Origin: SAR116 cluster bacterium AG-447-C21 | GTDB lineage: Bacteria; Pseudomonadota; Alphaproteobacteria; Thalassobaculales; Thalassobaculaceae | Assembly (NCBI GenBank): GCA_003212315.1 | Contig: QCQB01000001.1 | Span: 1-64,000 of the forward strand | Reading direction: 5' to 3' | Length of the DNA stretch: 64,000 nt | In this document: positions 35,957 through 45,788 of the stretch, piece by piece | Layout: each line of letters opens with the position of its first letter | How positions within the stretch are numbered: the first letter of the stretch is position 1 | The notes under the pieces: generated by a model | What the model saw: only the letters and a program-made list of their open reading frames with translations | The model's database searches: none | Told to the model about the DNA's origin: nothing | Position numbers and translations under genes: made by a program

Positions 35957-36080
35957 AAAGGATATGATCTCCCTGATAGTTAACCTGTTTCGAGTTAGAG
36001 ATTAGCGTTAATGGGTCCATCTCCTTGCAAACATGGTGAGATAGACGGCGTTTTTTTTGAGATGCCGTTAGTTTTGGGAA

Positions 36081-37580
36081 ATGAGAAAGCCATCATACTG
36101 TCACGAAAAAATTAGTTGGAACGGGAAGGATGCAAATACCCGTTTCTTTTGCTGCTTAATATCCAAAATCCACGAAAATGTTATCAGAATAGCTTTCTTT
36201 ACTTTTCTCATGATTGTGTTTGGCAGTCCAAGCCTAGCATCCAATATCCCTACTTCAAAAAAACAGATACAACTTAGTTTTGCGCCATTAGTTAAGCAAA
36301 CTGGTCCTGCAGTTGTAAATATTTTTGCCAAAACAGAAACAAAAAATCAAAATATTTCTCCCCTTTTTGTAGATCCATTTTTTCGGCAATTTTTTGGAGA
36401 TATTTTTTCGGATAAACCACGTCATCGAAGTCAGCAATCTCTTGGTTCAGGGGTCATAGTTGATGAAGATGGCCACATTGTCACTAACAATCATGTTATA
36501 AAGAATGCTAGTGAAATTAGAATTGTATTATCAGACCGCCGGCAGTTTAATGCAAAAATTCTACTTACTAATGAGCAAACAGATTTAGCAATTTTAAAAA
36601 TCAATGCAGGAAAAGAAAAGCTCCCATATATCAAGATGCGTGACTCGGATACGATAAATGTTGGTGATTTGGTCCTTGCAATTGGAAACCCTTTTGGTGT
36701 TGGTCAGACGGTGACAAGTGGGATCATTTCGGCATTGGCTCGGACGGCTATTGGTATAACAGATTATAGCTTTTTCATCCAAACGGACGCATCCATCAAC
36801 CCTGGGAATTCTGGGGGTGCATTAATAGCTATGGATGGAACTTTGATTGGTATTAATACAGCTATCTTTAGTAATAAAGGAGGCAGTGGAGGTTCTGTCG
36901 GTATCGGTTTTGCCGTGCCGTCGAATATGGTGCGAACGGTCGTGAACTCCGCAAAGAAAGGTCGGCTAATATTTCCTTGGTTAGGTGCTACCAGCCAAAC
37001 TATAAGTTCCAACCTCGCCGTCGAATTTGGGTTGGAAAAACCTACCGGTGTGGTGATAAATGATATCTTTCCAGATAGTCCGGCAGATGTCGCGGGATTA
37101 TTGATAGGGGATGTTTTGCTCAGCGTTGGCGGAAAAATAATAACGGATACTGATGCGTTACGATATAGAATTGCAACGCTACCGTTAGGGGAAACTGCTG
37201 TTGCAAAAATCCGCAGGAAAGGGAAAGTACTTGAGGTAGGAATAGTATTAGAGGGGCCACCTGATTTTCCTAAACCTAATACACTAGACATAACAGGTAA
37301 TAACCCATTCAATGGCGCTAGAGTTGCTAATCTGTCTCCAGCCTTCGCTTTGAAAGAGAATCTCAATGATATGGGTCGCGGTGTGGTAGTTTTAGGTCGG
37401 CAGCGTGGTAGTTTCGCTGAGAGCTTGGGGCTGCGTAGAGAGGATATTTTAGTTAAAGTAAATGGAAGGTCGATAGAAACAGTCGATGATCTGAGAAAAG
37501 TATTGCGTAAGCAAAGAAGTAAATGGAAGATTTCAATCAAGCGAGGAAATAAAATACTGCGGACAGAAATACCAGGTTAA
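36081..37580 (+). CDS. Periplasmic Do/DegQ-type serine protease
   Basis: A 499-aa HtrA-family protease that would degrade or refold envelope proteins in the periplasm. The hydrophobic stretch VIRIAFFTFLMIVFGSPSLAS near residues 34-54 looks like a signal peptide with an Ala-x-Ala-like end; the 33 residues before it are unusually long, so a later start is possible. The catalytic triad is visible: His138 (TNNHVI), Asp168 (TDLAIL) and Ser244 (GNSGGAL). Two PDZ domains follow, about 285-385 (GVVINDIFPDSPADVAGL) and 405-495 (GRGVVVLGRQRGSFAESLGL). It stands alone between rplQ and rarA, and rarA starts 4 bases after its stop. DegP versus DegQ cannot be decided. Confidence 0.93.
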   Translation: MRKPSYCHEKISWNGKDANTRFFCCLISKIHENVIRIAFFTFLMIVFGSPSLASNIPTSKKQIQLSFAPLVKQTGPAVVNIFAKTETKNQNISPLFVDPFFRQFFGDIFSDKPRHRSQQSLGSGVIVDEDGHIVTNNHVIKNASEIRIVLSDRRQFNAKILLTNEQTDLAILKINAGKEKLPYIKMRDSDTINVGDLVLAIGNPFGVGQTVTSGIISALARTAIGITDYSFFIQTDASINPGNSGGALIAMDGTLIGINTAIFSNKGGSGGSVGIGFAVPSNMVRTVVNSAKKGRLIFPWLGATSQTISSNLAVEFGLEKPTGVVINDIFPDSPADVAGLLIGDVLLSVGGKIITDTDALRYRIATLPLGETAVAKIRRKGKVLEVGIVLEGPPDFPKPNTLDITGNNPFNGARVANLSPAFALKENLNDMGRGVVVLGRQRGSFAESLGLRREDILVKVNGRSIETVDDLRKVLRKQRSKWKISIKRGNKILRTEIPG

Positions 37581-37584
37581 TCAT

Positions 37585-38880
37585 ATGAATTCTCTATTTG
37601 AGACAAATAACTCGCAACCATTGGCGGAACGACTCCGGCCCACAAATATAGGCCAGATCGTTGGACAAGAGCACTTATTGAGCGCGGATGCTCCTATTGG
37701 ACGTATGATAGCTCAGAAAAGAGTTTCGTCGATGATTTTATGGGGGCCGCCTGGGTGTGGTAAAACTACTTTGGCACGACTGATTTGTGATCATGTAGAT
37801 GCGGTATTTGAGCAATTGTCGGCAGTATTCTCTGGTGTAACCGAGCTTCGCAAAGCTTTTGACAGAGCGGATAAGAGAAGAGAAATTGGGCAGAGAACAC
37901 TTTTATTTATTGATGAAATTCATCGTTTTAATAAAGCACAACAAGATAGCTTTCTTCCATATGTAGAAAATGGCACTATAATCTTAGTTGGAGCGACAAC
38001 CGAAAACCCTTCCTTCGAGCTCAACTCGGCAATCCTATCCCGATGTCAAGTTTTCGTTTTGAATAGAATCAGCGAGGAAGCTCTGGAAACACTGGTTCAG
38101 AATGCGGAGAAAAATGAAGGGAGAGTTCTTCCTGTAACCAAAACAGCTCGTGAAAGTCTTAAATTAATGGCCGATGGTGATGGTAGGTTTTTACTCAACA
38201 TGATCGAGGAACTCTTTTTTCTGCCACCCGGCACTCAACTTGACACTGATGATTTGACCACTGCTATAAATAAGCGCTCTCCTATTTACGATAAAAGTAA
38301 GGATCAGCATTTCAATCTAATAAGCGCCTTGCACAAATCCTTGAGGGGGTCGGACCCAGATGCAGCACTTTATTGGCTGGCCCGCATGTTGAATGGGGGA
38401 GAAGATAAGTCGTATATTTTAAGAAGACTAGTGCGATTTGCATCAGAGGATATTGGGTTAGCCGATCCGAATGCAATAGCGCACTCGCTTGCTTGTTGGG
38501 ACTCTTATACAAGATTAGGATCACCTGAGGGGGACTTAACAATTGCTCAGTGCGTCATCTATTTAGCAACAGCACCAAAGTCTAATTCAGTATACAAGGC
38601 TTTAAACCTTGCTAGAATTAGTGCGGAAAAAACAGGTTCTTTATCTCCGCCAAATCATATATTAAATGCGCCGACTAAACTGATGGAAAGCCTGGGATAT
38701 GGTGCTGAGTACCAATACGATCATGACAATGAACATGGTTTTTCGGGGCAGAAATACTTCCCGGATCATTTAGCCCCTCAGAAATTTTACAGGCCCGTTG
38801 AGCGTGGTTTCGAGCGGGAACTAATTAAAAGAATTTCTTATTGGGATAAATTACGTCAGACTAAAAAAAGTAGTTTATGA
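37585..38880 (+). CDS. rarA: Replication-associated recombination ATPase RarA (MgsA)
   Basis: RarA is a clamp-loader-like AAA+ ATPase that acts at stalled replication forks with SSB. The 431 aa begin with the typical [21 protein letters not shown], then Walker [10 protein letters not shown] (54-62), Walker [21 protein letters not shown] and sensor 1 [18 protein letters not shown]. The C-terminal tetramerisation part includes [19 protein letters not shown] and [11 protein letters not shown]. It starts 4 bases after the protease gene and its stop overlaps the next start by 4 bases, so three genes form one unit. Confidence 0.97.
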   Translation: MNSLFETNNSQPLAERLRPTNIGQIVGQEHLLSADAPIGRMIAQKRVSSMILWGPPGCGKTTLARLICDHVDAVFEQLSAVFSGVTELRKAFDRADKRREIGQRTLLFIDEIHRFNKAQQDSFLPYVENGTIILVGATTENPSFELNSAILSRCQVFVLNRISEEALETLVQNAEKNEGRVLPVTKTARESLKLMADGDGRFLLNMIEELFFLPPGTQLDTDDLTTAINKRSPIYDKSKDQHFNLISALHKSLRGSDPDAALYWLARMLNGGEDKSYILRRLVRFASEDIGLADPNAIAHSLACWDSYTRLGSPEGDLTIAQCVIYLATAPKSNSVYKALNLARISAEKTGSLSPPNHILNAPTKLMESLGYGAEYQYDHDNEHGFSGQKYFPDHLAPQKFYRPVERGFERELIKRISYWDKLRQTKKSSL

Positions 38881-39749
38881 CTTATTTTGATAAATTTATA
38901 GGAATAGATTGGTCGGGTGCCAAGGGATCAAAGCAAGGCGGATTGCAAATAGCTGTTGCTGAACCTAATAATGACGTTCCAAAACTTATATTGCCAAACG
39001 ATTGTGATTTATGGGGTCGGGATGACGTTTTTTTATGGTTATCAGAAATTATAAAAAGAGAACGAGCTTTGATAGGGTTCGACTTCGCTTTTGGCTATCC
39101 TCATTACGATTTAGGATGCTATTTCCCAGGGATGAACAAAAATCCTGCTAATATTTTCGGTTTGTGGGAACTAATTGATAAGACCTGTAAGGGGGCGTCA
39201 AATTTTTATGGAGGATCCTTTTATAAAAGAAAAGAACTTCCATTTCATAAATATTTTCTTTCCCCATATGGGAAAGGTCAGTTATATTTTCCAAGAAAAC
39301 GGATTACGGAAGTTTTTTGTAAAAAAGTAACAGCACCTCATCCGACTATGAAGTGCATCGGTCCTGCAAATGTTGGTACGGGTTCTTTGGCAGGAATGCG
39401 TTTTCTTTATAAGCTTAAAAAAAGCCTTGATAAAGAAATAACAATTTGGCCATTTGAGAAAAAAAGGGGTCACTCAGTTGCTGTTGAGATATTCCCACGG
39501 CTTTACTTTAAGCAATCGGGGATCAATCCGCAAAACTGGCAAGATCAAGAGATGATAAATAATGCATTGAAATATTTTGACTCTAAGCCGATACCGCAAG
39601 ACTGGAATCCAAAGCGAGAGGATGAGCCAGATGCCCTAGTATCGGCAGCGGCGCTTAGAAGTTTAGCATCAAACCCAGCCATATGGTTGGCTCCGGATGA
39701 TTACTCTTCAGAGGTGAAACTTGAAGGTTGGATATTTGGTGTCACATAG
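38877..39749 (+). CDS. DUF429-like protein with RNase H-type fold, function unknown
   Basis: A 290-aa protein that I place near the DUF429 group without certainty. GIDWSGAKG at the N-terminus, GFDFAFGYP near residue 65 and EDEPDALVSAAAL near residue 250 provide acidic residues in the order expected of an RNase H/RuvC-like active site (Asp, Asp, Asp). VAVEIFPRLYF near residue 200 is another conserved-looking block. There is no signal peptide or membrane span. Its ATG overlaps the rarA stop (ATGA), which implies coupled translation with a replication-repair ATPase. A nuclease role in DNA repair is inference from fold and neighbour only. Confidence 0.6.
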   Translation: MTYFDKFIGIDWSGAKGSKQGGLQIAVAEPNNDVPKLILPNDCDLWGRDDVFLWLSEIIKRERALIGFDFAFGYPHYDLGCYFPGMNKNPANIFGLWELIDKTCKGASNFYGGSFYKRKELPFHKYFLSPYGKGQLYFPRKRITEVFCKKVTAPHPTMKCIGPANVGTGSLAGMRFLYKLKKSLDKEITIWPFEKKRGHSVAVEIFPRLYFKQSGINPQNWQDQEMINNALKYFDSKPIPQDWNPKREDEPDALVSAAALRSLASNPAIWLAPDDYSSEVKLEGWIFGVT

Positions 39750-39761
39750 AAGGTTATTCTT

Positions 39762-40142
39762 ATGAAAGTTCTCTTAGCCGTTGCTATTGGTGGGGCAATT
39801 GGCGCAATTGCGCGTTTTCAACTATCTCAATCATTTATTAAAAGTTTTAGTGGGGATTTTATTTACAATATACTAGTAGCAAATATTGTAGGCTGTTTTT
39901 TGATGGGGGTTTGCTACGAGTTTATGAATTTAAAAATGAATGTTAGTGTAGAGTGGCGGGCCTTCTTTATGGTCGGTGTTTTGGGTGCTTTTACAACTTT
40001 TTCCAGTTTTGCTCTAGATGTCTTTATCCTCGTGGAGCGTGGAAGTTACTTGAATGCAAGTATGTATATTTTGTCGTCGGTCGTATTTTCCATCGTTGGC
40101 CTATTCGTGGGTATTTATATCATGAGAACTATAATTACATGA
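39762..40142 (+). CDS. crcB: Fluoride channel CrcB/Fluc
   Basis: Fluc channels export fluoride as antiparallel dimers in the inner membrane. The 126 aa have four hydrophobic spans. Family signatures are GGAIGAIARFQLS at the N-terminus, NILVANIVGCFLMG in the second span and GVLGAFTTFSSFALD with the phenylalanine box and the central sodium site residues. I saw no fluoride riboswitch in the 12-base gap before it. Its stop overlaps the next start by 4 bases. Confidence 0.95.
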   Translation: MKVLLAVAIGGAIGAIARFQLSQSFIKSFSGDFIYNILVANIVGCFLMGVCYEFMNLKMNVSVEWRAFFMVGVLGAFTTFSSFALDVFILVERGSYLNASMYILSSVVFSIVGLFVGIYIMRTIIT

Positions 40143-41143
40143 CTGAAGTAAGTTTAATGCGGGTTTCATCAGATGATGTGGGACTGAGGTTGGATAGATG
40201 GTTTGGAAGATATTTTCCAAAAGTTGGTTATGGGGCTCTTCAAAAGCTGTTAAGGACAGGGCAGGTGAGGGTAGATGGTAGAAGAGCAAAACCAAATTAT
40301 AGATTAAGTGATGGGGAAACTATTAGAATCCCCCCACTTGATAAGGTGCCTTCTATAAGAAAGCCCGAATGGAAAGAAAAGCGAAATAATCGGACCGACA
40401 GTGCTTTAGAGCAATTACTGAAGAATTCAATCCTCCACATGGATGAGGAGGTTCTTGCTATTTATAAGCCGCCTGGAATTCCTGTTCAGGGAGGCACGGG
40501 GGCTACAAAACATATAGACGGTGCTCTTGATGCTCTAAGATTCGGGTTAGATCAGAGGCCCCGGCTGGTCCATAGATTGGACAAAGATACATCTGGCGTG
40601 CTTTTGTTAGGGCGAAGTAGACAGGCGGCCAGCTGGCTTACCCGTGCTTTCAGAGAACAAACCGCTAATAAAACTTATTGGGGGATAGTAGTTGGTGATC
40701 TCCGGCCTTCAACGGGGAGAATTGATCTTTCGATATCAAAATTACCCGGAAAGCACGGCGAGAAAATGATGATAGATAGAAAAGAAGGTCAACGCGCTGT
40801 ATCCGATTATGCTATAATCGAGAAGCTTGGTAAACGTGCCTCCTGGATTGCTTTGCGTCCTCGAACTGGAAGAACCCATCAGCTTAGAGTGCACATGACT
40901 GCCCTAGGAACACCAATTCTTGGTGACGGAAAATATGGTGGTGAAGGAGCTTTTTTAGAATCGGATGGGTTGTCCCGGAAATTGCATTTACATGCCCGTG
41001 ATATCTGTCTCTCACGTCCCAATGGGGAACAACTTTTTGTTGAAGCAGTTTTACCCGAACATATGTTGAAATCATGGAATATTTTAGGGTTTGATATAAA
41101 AAGTTACGATGATCCTTTTCTCGATGCATCCCATCAAAAATGA
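40139..41143 (+). CDS. RluC/RluD-family 23S rRNA pseudouridine synthase
   Basis: It converts uridines of 23S rRNA to pseudouridine. I start at ATG 40139 (MTEVSLMRVSSDDVG, 334 aa), overlapping the crcB stop; the track start at 39953 lies inside crcB in another frame. An S4-type RNA-binding domain spans about residues 8-65 (LRLDRWFGRYFP, LLRTGQVRVDGRRAK). The catalytic domain has YKPPGIPVQGG, HRLDKDTSGVLLLGR with the catalytic Asp148, and LRPRTGRTHQLRVH. RluC is the best guess from the S4 domain and length, but the exact target site cannot be read from the sequence. Confidence 0.92.
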   Translation: MTEVSLMRVSSDDVGLRLDRWFGRYFPKVGYGALQKLLRTGQVRVDGRRAKPNYRLSDGETIRIPPLDKVPSIRKPEWKEKRNNRTDSALEQLLKNSILHMDEEVLAIYKPPGIPVQGGTGATKHIDGALDALRFGLDQRPRLVHRLDKDTSGVLLLGRSRQAASWLTRAFREQTANKTYWGIVVGDLRPSTGRIDLSISKLPGKHGEKMMIDRKEGQRAVSDYAIIEKLGKRASWIALRPRTGRTHQLRVHMTALGTPILGDGKYGGEGAFLESDGLSRKLHLHARDICLSRPNGEQLFVEAVLPEHMLKSWNILGFDIKSYDDPFLDASHQK

Positions 41144-41200
41144 TTAGAGCTGGTATCAGTTGTTTTCTTATGATTTATAGCTGGCTAAAAAGGAAGGAAA

Positions 41201-41896
41201 TTGAAGAGATTTTATGAAACAGTAACAGTCGAGAAGGCTGAAGACTATTTCACTGTTGCCCTAGACGGAAGGTCAATTCGTACTCCTGGTATGAATGCGC
41301 TTTCGCTGACGACTGAGAAACTTGCAAATGGTATTGCCTTGGAGTGGAGACAACAGGACGCCACTATTAAGCCAGATAAAATGCCACTTATGTCATTGGC
41401 GGCGACCGCAATTGATAGAGTTGCGCCGCAGAAAATGGAGGTTGTTACGTCGGTTGTTGCTTATGGAGAGACAGATTTACTCTGCTACCGTGCCTTTGAA
41501 CCAGAAGAACTAGTAGCGCGCCAGAATAACAAATGGCAACCTTTATTAGACTGGGCAAAGAAAGCGATCGGCGCAGAATTACACGTCACTGGCGGTATTA
41601 TGCCGCTAGAACAACCGTTGAAATCGATAAAAGCAATTCGCGATAAAATAACTCATTATAATGCCTTTAACCTTACTGGATTGCATGAGTTGACTGCAAT
41701 TTCGGGATCCGTAATTATAGGTCTAGCGGTGATGGAAGATTATATTGATATTAACGAAGGTGTTCAAGCCGCACAACTTGATAGTCTCTATCAGCTTGAA
41801 CGTTGGGGAGACGATCCCGAACTTACGTTAGCATTGCAGAACTCTCGACGCGAAATGTTGGACGCTTTCAATTTTATTGCTTTACTGAAAGTGTAG
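41201..41896 (+). CDS. ATP12-type F1-ATPase assembly chaperone
   Basis: ATP12 binds free alpha subunits of F1-ATPase during assembly; the family is found in mitochondria and alphaproteobacteria, which supports the class assignment. The 231 aa start at TTG 41201 (MKRFYETVTVEKAEDYFTVALDGR) behind AGGAAGG. Typical blocks are IRTPGMNALSLTTEKLANGIALEW, MPLMSLAATAIDR, ETDLLCYRA and LTGLHELTAISGSVIIGLAV. It follows the pseudouridine synthase on the same strand, as seen in related genomes, and precedes pccB. Confidence 0.93.
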   Translation: MKRFYETVTVEKAEDYFTVALDGRSIRTPGMNALSLTTEKLANGIALEWRQQDATIKPDKMPLMSLAATAIDRVAPQKMEVVTSVVAYGETDLLCYRAFEPEELVARQNNKWQPLLDWAKKAIGAELHVTGGIMPLEQPLKSIKAIRDKITHYNAFNLTGLHELTAISGSVIIGLAVMEDYIDINEGVQAAQLDSLYQLERWGDDPELTLALQNSRREMLDAFNFIALLKV

Positions 41897-41974
41897 AGTG
41901 AAAATAATTAAAGAACTGTATATGATGTAGGGCTATAAGCACTTTTTATAAATTTTGAGATATGGTGGTTTGAA

Positions 41975-43507
41975 ATGCAAGATATCATAGCGAGTTTAGA
42001 AGCGAAAAGGGAGGAAGCTCGTGAGGGTGGTGGTAAACGTCGCATCGATGCCCAGCATAAAAAAGGAAAGCTGACAGCTCGCGAACGAATAGATGTTCTC
42101 TTTGATGAAGGTTCGTTTGAAGAATGGGATATGTTTGTCGAACACCGGTGTAATGATTTTGGAATGGCCTCAGAAAAGATACCTGGGGATGGAGTTGTCA
42201 CAGGTTTTGGTACCATAAATGGACGCCTGAGTTTTGTGTTTAGTCAGGACTTCACAGTTTTTGGTGGCGCTTTATCAGAGGCCCACGCAGAAAAAATTTG
42301 CAAAATCATGGATCAGGCAATGAAGGTTGGGGCGCCAGTGATAGGATTAAATGACTCAGGGGGAGCTAGAATACAAGAAGGTGTCGCGTCACTTGGTGGA
42401 TACGCTGAGGTTTTTCAGCGAAACGTTCTCGCATCGGGAGTAGTGCCTCAAATTTCTATGGTTATGGGTCCGTGTGCTGGTGGCGCCGTTTATTCTCCGG
42501 CAATGACAGATTTTATTTTCATGGTACAGGATAGTTCTTATATGTTTGTAACGGGTCCGGATGTAGTAAAGACGGTAACTCATGAGACTGTTACGCATGA
42601 GGAACTGGGAGGGGCCACAACGCATTCCAGCAAATCTGGTGTTGCAGACTTATCATTTGAGAATGATGTTGAGGCATTATTTCAACTTCGGCGTTTTATG
42701 GATTTTTTACCAAGTTCCAATAAAGAACAGCCACCAACCAGGGAGACAGTAGACCCTGCAGAAAGACCTGAGCCATCCTTGAATACCCTAATTCCCAATA
42801 ACGCGAATAAGCCATATGATATGAGAGAGCTTGTTTTGAAGGTGGTAGATGAGGAAGATTTTTTTGAAATTCAGCCCAATTTTGCAGCTAACATTCTGAT
42901 TGGCTTTGGGCGCCTTCAAGGTTCAACCATAGGAATTGTTGCAAATCAACCCATGGTTCTAGCTGGATGCTTGGATATAGACTCATCAAAAAAAGCGGCT
43001 CGCTTTGTAAGGTTTTGTGATTGTTTCAATATACCGATACTAACACTGGTTGATGTGCCCGGTTTTCTTCCTGGAACCCAACAAGAGTTCAATGGTATTA
43101 TAAAACATGGTGCAAAATTACTATTTGCTTATGCTGAGGCGACCGTCCCGAAGGTAACGGTAATAACGCGAAAAGCCTATGGTGGTGCCTATGATGTGAT
43201 GAGTTCCAAGCATCTTCGTGGCGATGTTAATTTTGCGTGGCCAACAGCAGAAATAGCAGTAATGGGAGCGAAGGGTGCGGTAGAGATAATTTTTAGGGCT
43301 GACTTGGGCGATGAGGAGAAAATAGCATCCCGAACGGCAGAGTATGCGGAAAAGTTCGCTAACCCCTTCGTTGCGGGCGCGCGCGGTTATATTGACGATA
43401 TTATAATGCCTCAAAATACTAGAAGTCGAGTAGCAAGAGCATTTGCTATGCTTAAAAACAAGCAATTGGAAAATCCTTGGAAGAAACATGACAATATACC
43501 ACTTTAA
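41975..43507 (+). CDS. pccB: Propionyl-CoA carboxylase beta subunit
   Basis: The carboxyltransferase half of propionyl-CoA carboxylase moves CO2 from carboxybiotin to propionyl-CoA, giving methylmalonyl-CoA. The 510 aa have [21 protein letters not shown], the acyl-CoA oxyanion region ([20 protein letters not shown] and [16 protein letters not shown]) and, in the C-terminal half, [25 protein letters not shown] and [11 protein letters not shown]. The length and the [11 protein letters not shown] pattern fit PccB. The biotin-carrying alpha subunit is not next to it, although in many relatives it follows closely. Confidence 0.93.
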   Translation: MQDIIASLEAKREEAREGGGKRRIDAQHKKGKLTARERIDVLFDEGSFEEWDMFVEHRCNDFGMASEKIPGDGVVTGFGTINGRLSFVFSQDFTVFGGALSEAHAEKICKIMDQAMKVGAPVIGLNDSGGARIQEGVASLGGYAEVFQRNVLASGVVPQISMVMGPCAGGAVYSPAMTDFIFMVQDSSYMFVTGPDVVKTVTHETVTHEELGGATTHSSKSGVADLSFENDVEALFQLRRFMDFLPSSNKEQPPTRETVDPAERPEPSLNTLIPNNANKPYDMRELVLKVVDEEDFFEIQPNFAANILIGFGRLQGSTIGIVANQPMVLAGCLDIDSSKKAARFVRFCDCFNIPILTLVDVPGFLPGTQQEFNGIIKHGAKLLFAYAEATVPKVTVITRKAYGGAYDVMSSKHLRGDVNFAWPTAEIAVMGAKGAVEIIFRADLGDEEKIASRTAEYAEKFANPFVAGARGYIDDIIMPQNTRSRVARAFAMLKNKQLENPWKKHDNIPL

Positions 43508-43533
43508 ACAAATCCATTAATATAGGAGACGTT

Positions 43534-44340
43534 TTGGCTAATTTAACGATCAATGAACACCGGGTGGAATATAGCAGTTTTGATATAACACCGGCATGGA
43601 AAGACGGCTCAACATGTATAATGTTCATTCATGGTATTGGTGCGGATAGAAATATTTGGGACGATTGGCTGCCATTTCTAACAGGCCATTATTCTATTAT
43701 TGCGATAGATCTTCCGGGACATGGAAAATCAGAAGCTTTGAATTTAAAACAAGCTTTAACTTTTGACTTTTATCATGAGATCATAGTTTCGGTTGCGGCG
43801 AAGGAAAATAAAACTAACCTCATTTTGGTAGGCGAGTCTATGGGTGGTACGATCGCTCTTTACGCTGCAAGCAAGATGCATGGTCAAGTAAAAGCTGTGG
43901 CGACTTGCTCAACAGCACACCGAGGGGGAAGCCTTCAACATGTGAATGCATGGCACAGCCAAATTGAAAGCCATGGCATTGAAGCCTGGTCACTAGATAT
44001 GTTGGAAAAACGATTTTTTCCTAATTCCACTTCGGATGCCATTCGCGATTGGTTTCACAAAACACAGTGTAACAGTGACTCAAACAGTATTTTGCAAATG
44101 GCAAGTCTTTTGGTGACCAGTGATCTAACGACAGAGCTAGATAAGATCCTAGCCCCAGTATTATTGATGCAACCCGACTCTAGTCCATTTATACCGCTCG
44201 ATATACCAATTGAGTTGAAGGATCTATTACCCAAGGGCCAACTTAAGTTAATCCCTAAGGCACGACACGGTATAGCATGCAGTCATTCAGAGGATTGCGC
44301 GATGGAAACGCAAAGGTTTTTAAACTCAGCTCAAGTTTAA
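43534..44340 (+). CDS. Alpha/beta hydrolase, substrate unknown
   Basis: A 268-aa hydrolase of the alpha/beta fold starting at TTG 43534 behind TAGGAG. The oxyanion turn FIHGIGADRN, LPGHGKSEA, the nucleophile Ser102 in VGESMGGT, a likely acid in LLMQPDSSPF and the His in KARHGIACSH are visible. There is no signal peptide. It directly follows pccB (26 bases), so the two may be cotranscribed. It could be an esterase or a 3-oxoadipate enol-lactonase-like enzyme; the sequence does not decide. Confidence 0.85.
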   Translation: MANLTINEHRVEYSSFDITPAWKDGSTCIMFIHGIGADRNIWDDWLPFLTGHYSIIAIDLPGHGKSEALNLKQALTFDFYHEIIVSVAAKENKTNLILVGESMGGTIALYAASKMHGQVKAVATCSTAHRGGSLQHVNAWHSQIESHGIEAWSLDMLEKRFFPNSTSDAIRDWFHKTQCNSDSNSILQMASLLVTSDLTTELDKILAPVLLMQPDSSPFIPLDIPIELKDLLPKGQLKLIPKARHGIACSHSEDCAMETQRFLNSAQV

Positions 44341-44394
44341 GTCTGATAATTAAAAGCTGCTATTTGTTGAATGTAATTTTTAAGTCTTATTGTA

Positions 44395-44826
44395 TTACTT
44401 TCGTGGGATAGCATTTCGGGCTAATTCGTCGACAAGCTCGTTGTCTACGTGTCCCGCATGCCCTTTTACCCAATGCCAATCAATCGAATGTGATCCCATA
44501 GCATTCTCTAAGCGCTGCCAAAGATCAACATTTTTGACGGGTTTCTTATTGGCAGTTTTCCAGCCGCGATCCTTCCAACCTTGTATCCATTTTGTAATGC
44601 CATCTCTAACATAAACGCTATCGGTATATAGTTCTACCTGAACGGGACGTTTGAGAGATTCTAGCGCTCTTATGGCCGCCATCATTTCCATTCTATTATT
44701 GGTTGTTTCTAATTCTCCTCCCGATAACTCCTTTTCAGTGTCGCCGTATCTTAACAAAGCGCCCCATCCACCGGGACCCGGATTTCCACTACATGCCCCA
44801 TCTGTAAAAATTACTACTTTACTCAC
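44395..44826 (-). CDS. rnhA: Ribonuclease HI
   Basis: RNase HI cuts the RNA strand of RNA-DNA hybrids. The 143 aa have the four acidic residues Asp9 ([17 protein letters not shown]), Glu47 (NNRMEMMA), Asp69 ([11 protein letters not shown]) and Asp133 (VDELAR), plus [10 protein letters not shown] with the mobile histidine. Length is standard. It is the last gene of the minus-strand ispH-thrB-rnhA unit; its start overlaps the thrB stop by 4 bases. It ends convergent with the hydrolase gene. Confidence 0.98.
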   Translation of the reverse strand: MSKVVIFTDGACSGNPGPGGWGALLRYGDTEKELSGGELETTNNRMEMMAAIRALESLKRPVQVELYTDSVYVRDGITKWIQGWKDRGWKTANKKPVKNVDLWQRLENAMGSHSIDWHWVKGHAGHVDNELVDELARNAIPRK

Positions 44827-45788
44827 ACTATAAATCCATATTGTTTAGGGCTTTCTACTTGTTGATGAAAATTTAACTTTTTTAGGTAACTCATTGGGTC
44901 TTTCGGTTGAACGAGAGCATCATCTGGGTGGTTCAGCCAATCGTAAAGCCGTGTTAGCAAAAAGCGAATAGCGCTACCTCGAACTAGCACCTGAAAATAT
45001 GCTATTTCGTTTGACGATAATGGACGTTGCGTCTGATATGCGTCCACCAACGCTTTGGACTTTTCTGCGTTAAAAGTCTCATCAGAATCAAAGCACCATG
45101 CATTTATGCTAGTGGCCAAATCGTAAGCAAGAAAATCAGTGCATGCAAAATAAAAGTCTATTATTCCTGATAAGACGTCATCCAGAAAAAAGACATTATC
45201 GGGGAATAAATCGGCATGAATAATGCCCATTGGTAAACCTTTAGGCCAATTTGTTTCCAACCAATTTATTTCTTCGTTCAATTCATTATAGAGCTTGATG
45301 TAAATAGGTTTGTTCAGAAGATCACATGAGTCAAGAAGGGGTCGCCATTGCTTTACGCTGAGTGAGTTTTCTCTATGGATTTTAAAGTTATTCCCGGCTC
45401 TATGAAGCTTTGCCATAGACACCCCTAACGCTTTGCAATGAGCTACAGTTATCACTTTAGGGGAGGCGCCTTCTAAAAAAGTGACTATTGCAGCAGGTCG
45501 CCCGTTAAGGTCATTGAGGACCCTGCCGTCCTTTTTCTCTACCGGGACAGGACAAACAAAATTATTTTCTGATAAATGACCCAATAAACCAAGAAAAAAG
45601 GGTAAGTCTTCTGGGTTAACCCTTTTTTCATATAATGTAAGAATGAATTGACCTTCTGTTGTTTGAACGAGAAAGTTTGAGTTTTCGACGCCCTCAGCTA
45701 TTTCTGAAAAAGATATTAAATCGCCGAGACTGTACTGGGATAGAAATCCACGCAATTCCGTATTATTTATTTTAGTATAAACAGCCAT
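44823..45788 (-). CDS. thrB: Homoserine kinase, aminoglycoside-phosphotransferase type
   Basis: It phosphorylates homoserine for threonine synthesis. The 321 aa belong to the APH-fold type common in alphaproteobacteria, not the GHMP type of E. coli. Visible are the N-terminal [19 protein letters not shown], the nucleotide-binding [20 protein letters not shown], the catalytic [15 protein letters not shown] and the metal-binding [19 protein letters not shown]. It is coupled to ispH in front (1-base overlap, TAATG) and to rnhA behind (4-base overlap); this ispH-thrB-rnhA order is a known alphaproteobacterial arrangement. Confidence 0.95.
   Translation of the reverse strand: MAVYTKINNTELRGFLSQYSLGDLISFSEIAEGVENSNFLVQTTEGQFILTLYEKRVNPEDLPFFLGLLGHLSENNFVCPVPVEKKDGRVLNDLNGRPAAIVTFLEGASPKVITVAHCKALGVSMAKLHRAGNNFKIHRENSLSVKQWRPLLDSCDLLNKPIYIKLYNELNEEINWLETNWPKGLPMGIIHADLFPDNVFFLDDVLSGIIDFYFACTDFLAYDLATSINAWCFDSDETFNAEKSKALVDAYQTQRPLSSNEIAYFQVLVRGSAIRFLLTRLYDWLNHPDDALVQPKDPMSYLKKLNFHQQVESPKQYGFIV

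Noticed and set aside
35957-36080. Terminator after rplQ
   Set aside because: A T8 run is present at 36050-36057, but the possible stems before it are only about five base pairs, too weak to call.
36764-37540. Minus-strand 258-aa ORF
   Set aside because: It lies wholly inside the Deg protease gene, which has a complete catalytic triad and PDZ domains; the antisense frame shows no family features.
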